64,000 nucleotides of DNA from Mucilaginibacter sp. cycad4 (lineage in GTDB: Bacteria; Bacteroidota; Bacteroidia; Sphingobacteriales; Sphingobacteriaceae). Below, piece by piece: positions 26,602 to 34,759 of this stretch (positions are counted from its first letter, which is position 1; each line of letters opens with the position of its first letter). The DNA lies in NCBI RefSeq assembly GCF_034263275.1, contig NZ_CP139559.1:5146001-5210000 (forward strand). The letters are read 5' to 3'. Position numbers and translations under genes: made by a program. The notes under the pieces are model-generated. The model was not told the origin of the DNA. It ran no database searches and worked only from the letters and a program-made list of their open reading frames with translations.

Positions 26602-28218
26602 TTATTCGCCCAGTAATGCCTTTAAGCTTTCCAGTGTATCAGCCTCTTCTTTGGGCTTATCATGCCGCCACCTCAGGATCCGCGGGAAACGCAATGCTAT
26701 GCCCGATTTATGGCGGGTTGATTTGTTAATGCCCTCAAAGCCTATCTCAAACACCAGCTCGGGCTTTACGGTGCGTACCGGCCCGAATTTTTCGATGGTA
26801 TTGCGTTTTATAAAATAATCAACCTTGTTGATCTCCGCGTCGGTAAGGCCCGAATAAGCCTTGGCAAAAGGCACCAGCTTATCGCCATCCCAAACAGCGA
26901 AGGTGTAATCGGTGTATAGATCAGCCCGGCGGCCATGACCTTTTTGGGCGTAAATCATCACGGCATCAACCGATAGCGGATCGATCTTCCATTTCCACCA
27001 ATCGCCCCTGCGGCGGCCCACCTGGTAGGCCGCGCTTTTGCGTTTCAGCATGATCCCCTCGGCTATCATAGCGCGCGACTGTTCCCTGATACTTCCAAGA
27101 TGCTCCCAGCTTTCGAACTGAATCAGCGATGAAATACGGAATACTTCGGAATATAGTGTTTCTGTTTGTAACCGCTCCAAAATTTCCCTTCTTTCGGTTT
27201 GGGTTTTATAGCGGATATCTTCACCGTTATGTTCCAGGCAATCATAAGCAATAACGGCCACCGGGCTTTCTTCCAGGATCTTTTTGCTGAGATTTTTTCT
27301 GCCGATACGCGTTTGCAGCACATTAAAAGGCATAGGCAAGCCATTTTGGAAACTGAGGATCTCGCCGTCAATCACCGTACCATCGGGCAGGGCATTTAAA
27401 AAGAGATGCAACTCAGGAAACTTTTCAGTTGCCAGATCTTCCCCACGGCTCCAGATAAATATTTCACCACCCCTCTTGATCATTTGTGCACGGATCCCAT
27501 CCCACTTCCACTCAGCCTGCCAGTCGGCGGCATCACCGAGGGCGATCCCTACTTCGGCAGGTGTTTTTTGTTTTTCGGACGTTTCCTGGATAGGATAAGC
27601 TAAAAAGAATGGGTAAGGCCGGGAGATATTTGCTTCGGCATCCTGCTCCTCCATTAATTGCGAAAACTGATAAGTTTCGGGCAGCCAACTCCCCATAATG
27701 CGATGGGTAAGTACGGCAGGTTCCAGTCCGGAGATATCAGCGAGTGCCTTGATTACCAAATTTTGCGATACCCCTACCCTGAAACTGCCGGTAAGCAATT
27801 TGTTAAATACAAAGCGTTCCTGGCTATCCAGCATTGCCCATGATCCCATCAGCCATTCTTTTTTCTGCTCTTCGGTTTTATCGTTAAGGGCATTGATCTC
27901 GGCTATCCATTCGGTAAGTGTTTTGCTGCTGCCTGCATCACTTTGAGGCATAAGTAGCGCCATAGTTTCAGCCAGGTCGCCCACTACATGATAACTTTCT
28001 TCAAACAGCCAGGCCGGGATGTGTGATGCCTCGATAGCCCAGTTACGCACCAAGGTTGAGTTGATCTGCCGTTTTGGCCGCCTCCCTGTGAACAGGGCAA
28101 GCATGTGCATTTTATCGGTATCGGGGACAGCGTTGAAGTAGTCTTTTAGTACTTTGACCTTCTCGTTGGTTTTGTTGGTTTCATCAAGCGAGAGGAAGAG
28201 TTGGGCGAAGGCTTTCAT
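26602..28218 (-). CDS. ATP-dependent DNA ligase
   Basis: 538 aa. N-terminal alpha-helical DNA-binding domain (1-200), adenylation domain with the nucleotidyl lysine Lys238 in EWKWDGIRAQ, motif III WSRGEDLATEKFPE, motif IV DGEILSF and motif V KRKSAAYQVGRRRGDWWKWK, then an OB-fold. It belongs to the bacterial ligase group that travels with an MBL exonuclease and an Lhr-type helicase in a repair module. The ATG overlaps the exonuclease stop (ATGA, 28215-28218). The helicase partner is 15 kb away, at 43-46 kb. Confidence 0.94.
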   Translation of the reverse strand: MKAFAQLFLSLDETNKTNEKVKVLKDYFNAVPDTDKMHMLALFTGRRPKRQINSTLVRNWAIEASHIPAWLFEESYHVVGDLAETMALLMPQSDAGSSKTLTEWIAEINALNDKTEEQKKEWLMGSWAMLDSQERFVFNKLLTGSFRVGVSQNLVIKALADISGLEPAVLTHRIMGSWLPETYQFSQLMEEQDAEANISRPYPFFLAYPIQETSEKQKTPAEVGIALGDAADWQAEWKWDGIRAQMIKRGGEIFIWSRGEDLATEKFPELHLFLNALPDGTVIDGEILSFQNGLPMPFNVLQTRIGRKNLSKKILEESPVAVIAYDCLEHNGEDIRYKTQTERREILERLQTETLYSEVFRISSLIQFESWEHLGSIREQSRAMIAEGIMLKRKSAAYQVGRRRGDWWKWKIDPLSVDAVMIYAQKGHGRRADLYTDYTFAVWDGDKLVPFAKAYSGLTDAEINKVDYFIKRNTIEKFGPVRTVKPELVFEIGFEGINKSTRHKSGIALRFPRILRWRHDKPKEEADTLESLKALLGE

Positions 28219-29300
28219 GATACCCCTCCTAAATCCTCCCCGAGGTGGAGGACTTTCTTTTCTGATTCTCCGGCGTTGGAAGCCTCCCCTTCGGGGAGGT
28301 TGGAGGGGTCCTCCTCCCCTCCATACAATGTATGCACCTCCCGGGCATTAAAACCAATCTCATTTAAATATCTTGAAAACGAGGCTGTGTATCCATGGGT
28401 GAGGTAAACGCATTCGCAACCAGTAGCGTCAATAGCGCTAATGAGGCCATCCCAATCGGCATGGTCAGAAAGCACAAAGCCCCTGTCGGCAGCACGACGG
28501 CGTTTAGCACCACGGATAGCCATCCAACCAGAACAATAACCAAAACTATACGGTTGAAACTTCCGCATCCAGGGCGTGCCTACCGATGAGGGCGGCGCTA
28601 AAATGATGCCTTTGCGTACCTCTTCTTTCGAACTTTCAGGGGTTATCCGCTCGGTTGGGTTTAGCAATACGCCATTACGACGCAGGGCTTCGTTGGTATT
28701 TTCGATAACGCCGTGCGTATAAACCTTGCCGTTAAACAAATCGAGATTTTGCAAAATGCGCTGGGCTTTTCCTAACGAATAGCCCACCAATACAGTAGCC
28801 ATCCCACTATGCAGGTTACCGCGCCACCAGTTATTGATCTCATTAAAAGTTTGCACTTGTGGCTTCCATTGATAAACCGGCATCCCGAAAGTACACTCTG
28901 AGATAAAGTGATGGCATTTAACCGGCTCGAAAGGTGTGGAGATCCCGTCGTTTTCTACCTTATAATCACCGGATACTACCCAAACCTCACCCTGGTGCTC
29001 GACACGAATTTGGGCTGAACCTATTACATGGCCGGCAGGATATAAAGATACACTTACACCATTCTTGTGAATAATTTCGCCGTATTCCACAGTTTGGAGG
29101 TTGATTTCGCCAAGACGATATAGTAATACCTCGCGTGAGAGATGGTGTGCTAAATAATGTTTATGCCCCCAATAAGCATGATCGGCATGGGCGTGTGTTA
29201 TTACTGCATCATCAACCGGCTTCCAGGGGTCTATATAAAATTTTCCCTGCGCGCAGTAGATCCCTTTATCAGTAAACTCAAGCAGCGGTTTTTTAGCCAT
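28215..29300 (-). CDS. Ligase-associated MBL-fold DNA exonuclease, with repeat-derived tail
   Basis: 361 aa from the ATG at 29300 (MAKKPLLEFTDKGIYCAQG); a start 8 codons upstream is possible. Metallo-beta-lactamase metal motif HAHADH at residues 36-41, then SGDYK, ECTFGMPVYQW, and LSDHADWDGL near the C-terminus, as in SNM1/CPSF-like nucleases. The native protein appears to end near residue 334 (REVHTLYGG). The last 33 or so residues (EEDPSNLPEGEASNAGESEK...) are encoded by a palindromic repeat element and look like accidental coding. Even so, the stop still overlaps the ligase start. Confidence 0.92.
   Translation of the reverse strand: MAKKPLLEFTDKGIYCAQGKFYIDPWKPVDDAVITHAHADHAYWGHKHYLAHHLSREVLLYRLGEINLQTVEYGEIIHKNGVSVSLYPAGHVIGSAQIRVEHQGEVWVVSGDYKVENDGISTPFEPVKCHHFISECTFGMPVYQWKPQVQTFNEINNWWRGNLHSGMATVLVGYSLGKAQRILQNLDLFNGKVYTHGVIENTNEALRRNGVLLNPTERITPESSKEEVRKGIILAPPSSVGTPWMRKFQPYSFGYCSGWMAIRGAKRRRAADRGFVLSDHADWDGLISAIDATGCECVYLTHGYTASFSRYLNEIGFNAREVHTLYGGEEDPSNLPEGEASNAGESEKKVLHLGEDLGGVS
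28223..28312. repeat. Paired GC-rich hairpin element inside the exonuclease 3' end
   Basis: The left arm about 28223-28256 (ACCCCTCCTAAATCCTCCCC...) and right arm about 28279-28310 are inverted copies with several differences, and each holds its own hairpin (CCTCCCCGAGGTGGAGG; CCTCCCCTTCGGGGAGG). Only about 22 bases separate them. Confidence 0.85.
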
Positions 29301-29324
29301 GCTATATAAACTACTGATAAGCAA

Positions 29325-29543
29325 ATTGGTTTGGAGCGCGCCCCGGCCCCTTAAAGGGGGGCTTTAAAATTCAAAAAAAATGTCATTTCGAGTGAGCAGC
29401 GGGAAGGGAACGAAGGCCGGGGGGCGAAAGAGAAATCTCCTATACACCCTGCCAGCGGCTATGCATGGCGTATAAGATTTCTCCTCTCGCTGCCGCACTG
29501 CCTTCGCATGTTCGTCGAAATGACATTTCTTTTATTTTGAGGG
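29325..29543. repeat. Repeat-filled gap: solo GC-rich arm plus inverted GTCATTTCG repeat
   Basis: At 29341-29362 there is a single arm of the GC-rich hairpin family (CCCCGGCCCCTTAAAGGGGG). From 29378 to 29528, two diverged inverted copies of about 60 bases begin with TGTCATTTCG and end with GAGAAATC near the centre. No gene seen. Confidence 0.75.
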
Positions 29544-30446
29544 TTATTTAAACCACAACTTCGCCTGCTTCTCATCAACCTGCAATCCGACCTCCCGCCC
29601 GAGCACCAGGCTATTATTATCCGGGATATGCCCTGCCGGGAAATCGAAACATACCGGGTAACCATAATCTTTGACAATCTCCGTCACTATTTGCGGCACT
29701 GTTTGGCCAAAGGGGATTTCGTTATCTTTAATATCAGTAAAGCCGCCTACTACCAGGCCGGAGAGGTTTCTTAGTTTACCGGCCCTGTCCAACATCCGCA
29801 GCATCCGGTCTACCGAATAAAGGTACTCGCCGACATCCTCAATAAACAGGATCTTTCCTGCATAATTTAAATCAGATACCGAACCTGCAGATGCTACCAG
29901 CAGCGATAAATTACCGCCCACTATCAGGCCTGAGGCTTCACCGGACTTATTGGTGCCATGTGTAGTAAATTCATAGCTTAATTCTTCGCCAAACAGGGCT
30001 CTCCGTAAAGTATCTATCGAATGTTTGGATGCATCAGGGATGTTAATCGGCATTTGCCCGTGAATGGTTTGGGCACCATAGTTGGTGAACAGATGGGCAT
30101 GTAACAATGTTATATCGCTAAAGCCAATGAGCCATTTAGGATTTTGTGCAAAACGGCTAAAATCAACCTTGTCAATCATCCTCACGGTTCCATAACCGCC
30201 ACGAGCCGCTATGATGGCTTTGATGCTATCATCATTAATAAATCGCTGCATATCGGCTGCCCTGAAATCATCATCACCGGCAAACTGATGAAATGAAGCA
30301 TCTACGGTATCACCCAACACAACTTCCAGGCCCCAGCTTTGTAGTAGTTCCACCGCGTCGGTCATCGGGTTGGGGAGTTTTTTTGCAGGACAGGTAATGG
30401 CTATTTTGTCGCCTTTTTTAAGGTACGGAGGTTGAGTTTGAACCAT
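29544..30446 (-). CDS. LD-carboxypeptidase (S66 family)
   Basis: 300 aa. Removes the terminal D-alanine from murein tetrapeptides in peptidoglycan recycling. The Ser-Glu-His triad is visible: Ser110 in LIGFSDIT, Glu203 in FIEDVGEYLY and His273 in FPAGHIPDN. No signal peptide, so cytoplasmic like E. coli LdcA. Divergent from metG. Confidence 0.94.
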   Translation of the reverse strand: MVQTQPPYLKKGDKIAITCPAKKLPNPMTDAVELLQSWGLEVVLGDTVDASFHQFAGDDDFRAADMQRFINDDSIKAIIAARGGYGTVRMIDKVDFSRFAQNPKWLIGFSDITLLHAHLFTNYGAQTIHGQMPINIPDASKHSIDTLRRALFGEELSYEFTTHGTNKSGEASGLIVGGNLSLLVASAGSVSDLNYAGKILFIEDVGEYLYSVDRMLRMLDRAGKLRNLSGLVVGGFTDIKDNEIPFGQTVPQIVTEIVKDYGYPVCFDFPAGHIPDNNSLVLGREVGLQVDEKQAKLWFK

Positions 30447-30549
30447 GATTTAAAGATTGAACGATTGCCTTGATGATAATAAACAAAAAATCAAGAAATC
30501 CTTGAATCATGAGCATCACGGTTCAGGTATTTTTCCGACTTAAAAAATT

Positions 30550-30557
30550 TATCTTTG
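30550..30557 (+). promoter_or_regulatory. -7 element (TATCTTTG) for metG
   Basis: Exact TAnnTTTG match, 26 bases before the ATG at 30584. It lies inside the longer reading frame that begins at 30509, which argues for the later start. Confidence 0.6.
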
Positions 30558-30583
30558 CACACTATTTACCAAGGCGATATTTA

Positions 30584-32656
30584 ATGTCACAACTCAACAA
30601 ATATAAACGATTCACCATTACATCGGCCTTGCCTTATGCAAACGGCCCCTTACATATCGGTCACCTGGCGGGTGCTTACCTGCCGGCAGATATTTTTGTG
30701 CGGTATTTAAGGCTTAAAAAAAAGGATGTAGTGTATATATGCGGCTCGGATGAGCATGGCGCGGCCATTACCATCAAAGCCAAAAAAGAAGATACTACCC
30801 CGCAGGCCATCATCGATAAATATCACAAACAAATAAAAGATAGTTTTGAGGAGTTTGGGATTGCTTTCGATATTTACCACCGCACCTCATCGCCCATTCA
30901 TCATGAGCTGAGCCAGGAGTTTTTCCTGAACTTATACGAAAAGGATGAGTTTGTTGAGAAATTCTCCGACCAGTATTTTGACGAGGACTACCAGCAGTTT
31001 CTGGCCGACCGTTACATCATCGGTACCTGCCCTAATTGCGGTAATGAAAATGCCTATGGCGATCAGTGCGAGCGTTGCGGTACCTCACTTAGCCCTACCG
31101 ACCTCATCAACCCCATCTCAACCCTGAGCGGTAAAACCCCGGTGCTTAAATCAACCAAACACTGGTACCTGCCGCTTGATAAATACCAGCCATGGTTAGA
31201 GCAGTGGATTGACGCCAAGGAAGGCAGCTGGAAAGTGAACGTTTTTGGCCAGTGCAAATCATGGCTTAAATCGGGCCTCCAGCCCCGCTCCATGACCCGC
31301 GACCTTGACTGGGGTATCGATGTACCGCTGGCCGAAGCCAAAGGCAAAAAGCTTTACGTATGGATGGATGCGCCTATCGGCTATATTTCGGCAACCAAGC
31401 AATGGGCTATTGACCATAATAAAGACTGGAAGCTATACTGGAAAAAACAGGCCGACGAGCAGGATGATTCTTGTTTGCTGCATTTTATTGGTAAAGATAA
31501 TATCGTATTCCACTGTATTATTTTCCCATCCATACTGCACGCGCACGGCGAATATATTTTGCCTCAAAATGTGCCTGCCAACGAATTTTTAAATTTAGAG
31601 GGTGATAAGCTTTCAACTTCGCGCAATCACGCGGTTTGGCTGCATGAATATCTTGAAGAGTTCCCCGGCAAACAGGATGAATTACGCTACGTGCTAACCT
31701 CTATCCTACCCGAAACCAGCGACAGCGAATTTACCTGGAAAGATTACCAGGCCCGTGTAAATAATGAACTGGTAGCTATCCTGGGTAACTTCGTAAACCG
31801 GGTAATGATATTGATGCATAAGTTTTACGGTGGTAAAATTGAAGCTGACACCGACAGGATTGAATTTACCGACGGAAGCCTGAGCACCGGCATCGGCGAA
31901 TATTATGATGAGATAGAGAAAAACCTTGAGGCTTACCGTTATCGCCAGGCTTTACAGGCCGTAATGGATATGGCCCGTTTAGGTAACCGCTACCTTACCG
32001 AAAAAGAACCATGGAAAACCATTAAAACAGATCCTGCTGCTGCTAAAGAAGCGTTGCACAACTGTTTGGTGCTGATTGGTCATCTGGCTACTGCCGCGCA
32101 GGCATTTTTACCGGCTACAGCTAAAAAGATCATTACCATGCTTAACCTGCCTAACGAGCCAATAGCTTACGACCAGGAAATGTATTTCAACAACGGTCAC
32201 CAGTTAAACCCCGCAGCCCTGCTGTTTGAAAAGGTAGAGGATGATGTAATAGAAGCAGAGCTTAAAAAGCTATCTGATAAGAAAGCCGCTGCCGCTCCGC
32301 CAAAATCGGCCGACGTGTTGCCCGCAAAGGAAAACGTTAATTACGAAACCTTTGCTACCATGGATATCCGCACCGGTACCATTTTAGCCGCCGAAAAGGT
32401 TGCCAAAACCAAAAAGCTGCTGAAACTGACCATTGACACAGGCATCGACGAGCGCACCGTAGTATCGGGCATTGCCGAATATTACGAGCCGGAAAACATC
32501 ATCGGACAAAAAGTAAGCATCCTGGTAAACCTGGAGCCAAGGGAAATCAAAGGCATCGTATCGCAAGGCATGATCCTGATGGCTGAAAACAGCGAAGGCA
32601 AGCTAAGTTTTGTTGCTCCAACCGAAGATTTTCACAACGGCGCAGTGATTCGCTAA
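30584..32656 (+). CDS. metG: Methionyl-tRNA synthetase
   Basis: 690 aa from the ATG at 30584 (MSQLNKYKRFTITSALPYANG); an ATG at 30509 adds 25 residues but spans the promoter. HIGH motif at residues 24-27, zinc knuckle CPNCGNENAYGDQCERCG near 149-166 and KLSTS in place of KMSKS. The last 110 or so residues (NYETFATMDIRTGTILAAEK onward) form a Trbp111/EMAP-type tRNA-binding domain that dimerises the enzyme. Followed by the tRNA-Arg gene after 137 bases. Confidence 0.97.
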   Translation: MSQLNKYKRFTITSALPYANGPLHIGHLAGAYLPADIFVRYLRLKKKDVVYICGSDEHGAAITIKAKKEDTTPQAIIDKYHKQIKDSFEEFGIAFDIYHRTSSPIHHELSQEFFLNLYEKDEFVEKFSDQYFDEDYQQFLADRYIIGTCPNCGNENAYGDQCERCGTSLSPTDLINPISTLSGKTPVLKSTKHWYLPLDKYQPWLEQWIDAKEGSWKVNVFGQCKSWLKSGLQPRSMTRDLDWGIDVPLAEAKGKKLYVWMDAPIGYISATKQWAIDHNKDWKLYWKKQADEQDDSCLLHFIGKDNIVFHCIIFPSILHAHGEYILPQNVPANEFLNLEGDKLSTSRNHAVWLHEYLEEFPGKQDELRYVLTSILPETSDSEFTWKDYQARVNNELVAILGNFVNRVMILMHKFYGGKIEADTDRIEFTDGSLSTGIGEYYDEIEKNLEAYRYRQALQAVMDMARLGNRYLTEKEPWKTIKTDPAAAKEALHNCLVLIGHLATAAQAFLPATAKKIITMLNLPNEPIAYDQEMYFNNGHQLNPAALLFEKVEDDVIEAELKKLSDKKAAAAPPKSADVLPAKENVNYETFATMDIRTGTILAAEKVAKTKKLLKLTIDTGIDERTVVSGIAEYYEPENIIGQKVSILVNLEPREIKGIVSQGMILMAENSEGKLSFVAPTEDFHNGAVIR

Positions 32657-32793
32657 ATGTGCAGATTCCAGGTTTGCAGATGTGCAAATGAAGTATGTTT
32701 AAATTTTGATTTTAGGGTGTGATTTTTCAATGAAAAATTGCACCTTTGCAAACTAAATAAAAGATCGGCTCTTTTGGGGGTTGATTTTTAAAA

Positions 32794-32865
32794 GGTCCCG
32801 TAGTTCAACGGATAGAATAGGAGTTTCCTAAACTCTAGATATGAGTTCGATTCTCGTCGGGACCA
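32794..32865 (+). tRNA. tRNA-Arg (anticodon CCU)
   Basis: 72 nt cloverleaf: acceptor GGTCCCG/CGGGACC (7 bp), D stem GTTC/GAAT, anticodon stem GGAGT/ACTCT with loop TTCCTAA and anticodon CCT at 32827-32829, T stem ATGAG/CTCGT with loop TTCGATT, discriminator A. The 3' CCA is not encoded (ACAAA follows). Reads AGG codons. Confidence 0.96.
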
Positions 32866-32876
32866 CAAAACAGTTT

Positions 32877-32910
32877 AAAGCCTTTAGTCGTAAGTCTGGA
32901 GGCTTTTTTT
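32877..32910 (+). terminator. Terminator after tRNA-Arg
   Basis: AAAGCCTTTAG pairs with CTGGAGGCTTT (two G-U pairs) around TCGTAAGT, followed by a run of T to 32910. Similar hairpins occur at 33971, 36532, 41302 and 47049. Confidence 0.85.
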
Positions 32911-32965
32911 GTGAAACGATGTTTTTTCGGTTAGCTATAATTCGCAACGATGTACATCAATTGCA

Positions 32966-33754
32966 TTACTTTTTGGAAGCTATTTGAGCGTGAGATTGAG
33001 CAATTTTTGCTTTTGCAGCGTCCATCTTTTCCTTTTTTAGATGAGACTCCAATTTTTCATCTAAAATTAATTCGATACCCACTTTGACAGCTTCAAAATG
33101 CATCAAACATTCGTTTTCTTCTAAAGCATGTATGCCAACACTCAAAATACCATAAAGCTGTTTGTTTTCAACTAAGAATTCGGGTAGATAATCTTTTAAT
33201 GCTTGAATTTTTTCATCCATTCTTAGTCTTACGAAATCGTCTTCCTTAATGGCACTGTCTTTTATAGCTTGCGACTTTGCATCTTCTATTAAATATTCAA
33301 AAACTCGGCGCAGATATACAAAAGACCCGACACCTACGCCATTTGCCGCTAAACCTATTGCTTTAGCAACTTCTTTCAGCTTATCATTGGGAATGACCTT
33401 TTTATACTTATTTAATTCGCTAAGATGGAAATCGGCTATAGAAGGGTATTGTCCAACCTTTGTAAATACACCTGCTTCCTTATCCAAAAATAAATAATAA
33501 TAGAAATTAAATCCTGTTCGCATACATTGAATAATAATCGTATGAAAACCTCCATTAGAGTCAAATGCTGTGGTAGTAGTTGTTAGACCGTTAAAAGTTG
33601 TTTTTTCTTTTATTCTAGGGTTAAAACCGTCAATTTTTATATTACTTAAATTGCATATTTTGTGAAATATAGGCTGATTATGATTCGTTAATTGAATTTG
33701 TGTATATATTGGTAAATCAAAGAAAAAATACTCTAATGTAAATTGCTGTTCCAT
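32966..33754 (-). CDS. Hypothetical protein behind tRNA-Arg
   Basis: 262 aa, not recognised. An N-terminal beta-rich part (about 1-110; GGFHTIIIQCMRTGFNFYYYLFLDKEAGVFTKVGQYPS) may bind a ligand or zinc-free ribbon, followed by a helical domain (YLRRVFEYLIEDAKSQAIKD...HALEENECLMHFEAVKVGIELILDEKLE) and a basic tail. No signal peptide or membrane span. The gene is visibly AT-richer than its neighbours and lies between the tRNA terminator and a degenerate copy of the tRNA 3' end, which suggests it arrived by integration. Possibly a defence or stress-associated cytoplasmic protein, but that is a guess. Confidence 0.7.
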   Translation of the reverse strand: MEQQFTLEYFFFDLPIYTQIQLTNHNQPIFHKICNLSNIKIDGFNPRIKEKTTFNGLTTTTTAFDSNGGFHTIIIQCMRTGFNFYYYLFLDKEAGVFTKVGQYPSIADFHLSELNKYKKVIPNDKLKEVAKAIGLAANGVGVGSFVYLRRVFEYLIEDAKSQAIKDSAIKEDDFVRLRMDEKIQALKDYLPEFLVENKQLYGILSVGIHALEENECLMHFEAVKVGIELILDEKLESHLKKEKMDAAKAKIAQSHAQIASKK

Positions 33755-33931
33755 ACCTCGTTATTTAAACAAATATAGGATTTTATTATCTCTCCCGCCG
33801 ATTGCCATGCCAGCGACGTCTTAGTTGCGAACCCCCTCACCGTGTTGTTCCTAAAACGAAAGAGTTTGAATTATCAAAAATTTCAGTAATCATCCTCTAA
33901 ACCCGCAGCACAATACAAATCAGTCTCAAAA

Positions 33932-33970
33932 GAGTTCGAGTTTTGTAGTCTAAGGACCACATTTTAAGAC
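33932..33970 (+). repeat. Degenerate copy of the tRNA-Arg 3' end
   Basis: GAGTTCGA (33932-33939) and GGACCACA (33954-33961) repeat the tRNA T-arm and acceptor end in the same order, and the following hairpin copies the tRNA terminator. A candidate att-like scar bounding the 1.1-kb segment with the preceding gene. The stretch 33755-33931 holds no recognisable gene. Confidence 0.4.
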
Positions 33971-34002
33971 AAAAGCCTTTAGACGGAAGCCTGAAGGCTT
34001 TT
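33971..34002 (-). terminator. Terminator after the DUF6438 lipoprotein
   Basis: AAAAGCCTTTAG (33971-33982) pairs with CTGAAGGCTTTT (33991-34002) with one G-U pair and an 8-base loop. It can act in both directions; on the minus strand it is 4 bases after the stop at 34006. Confidence 0.8.
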
Positions 34003-34005
34003 GGC

Positions 34006-34587
34006 TTAATTCTTTTTTAATGGAGGTAGGAACTTAACCTTACGAACGTCCGGCATCGGAATAGGACGTTGCACTTGTGATTCGAATAGAAATGTATCCT
34101 TGGGCAATTTAGGCTTTACAGTTTTATAGCTATTAATCACATAATAAAATACCTCAGCTGCAGTATTTGGCAAACTGGCCGACTGGGCCATTATATGTTT
34201 GACTTTGTTGCCGTAATGAATGAATATCTCTAAGCCTTGATCATCTACAGAATGCTGATAAGAGGTATCAAGATGCTTGTAATTGATATTCTCAAATTTA
34301 ATATTTAAAGTATCCCAAAATCCCTGGCTTATTTTGCCTGAATAGAATCCTTTAAGTTTGCCTTCTTTAGCCCCATCTGGTGGCAAAGAAAAGTAAGTAT
34401 CTCCACCAAAATATCTATATTCGAGCGAACTGTCAATGCTTGTTACAGTTGACTGACAAGGGCCGAAGCATCCACCGGTAGCTATCTCGATTTTAGTAAT
34501 CTCATTTTTTCTTTGCCCATAATTACTACTATGGCAAGAGGATAACACAAAAGTTATAAAAATCAGAAATAGAATATTGTGCTTCAT
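34006..34587 (-). CDS. DUF6438 lipoprotein
   Basis: 193 aa. Signal MKHNILFLIFITFVLSSC with lipobox LSSC. The core matches the DUF6438 pattern: EITKIEIATGGCFGPCQSTVTSIDSSLEYRYFGG, with the paired Cys motif GCFGPC. Predicted membrane-anchored on the periplasmic side; function unknown. Monocistronic. Confidence 0.8.
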   Translation of the reverse strand: MKHNILFLIFITFVLSSCHSSNYGQRKNEITKIEIATGGCFGPCQSTVTSIDSSLEYRYFGGDTYFSLPPDGAKEGKLKGFYSGKISQGFWDTLNIKFENINYKHLDTSYQHSVDDQGLEIFIHYGNKVKHIMAQSASLPNTAAEVFYYVINSYKTVKPKLPKDTFLFESQVQRPIPMPDVRKVKFLPPLKKN

Positions 34588-34759
34588 GGTTGTAGGTAGA
34601 TACTAAGTTAGGATTTTATTGGTTCACCCTTGCGCATCGAAATCAATATTATTAAGGCTGCTTCGAATGTGTTTCACGTTGGTGTCTTACGGGCTACATA
34701 AAAACAAAAAACCTACAAATCAAATAATTGCAGGTTTTTATTTATGACCGAACCCATCC

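Noticed and set aside
30509..30583. Longer metG start
   Set aside because: The added 25 residues span an exact TAnnTTTG promoter box and are not part of the MetRS family.
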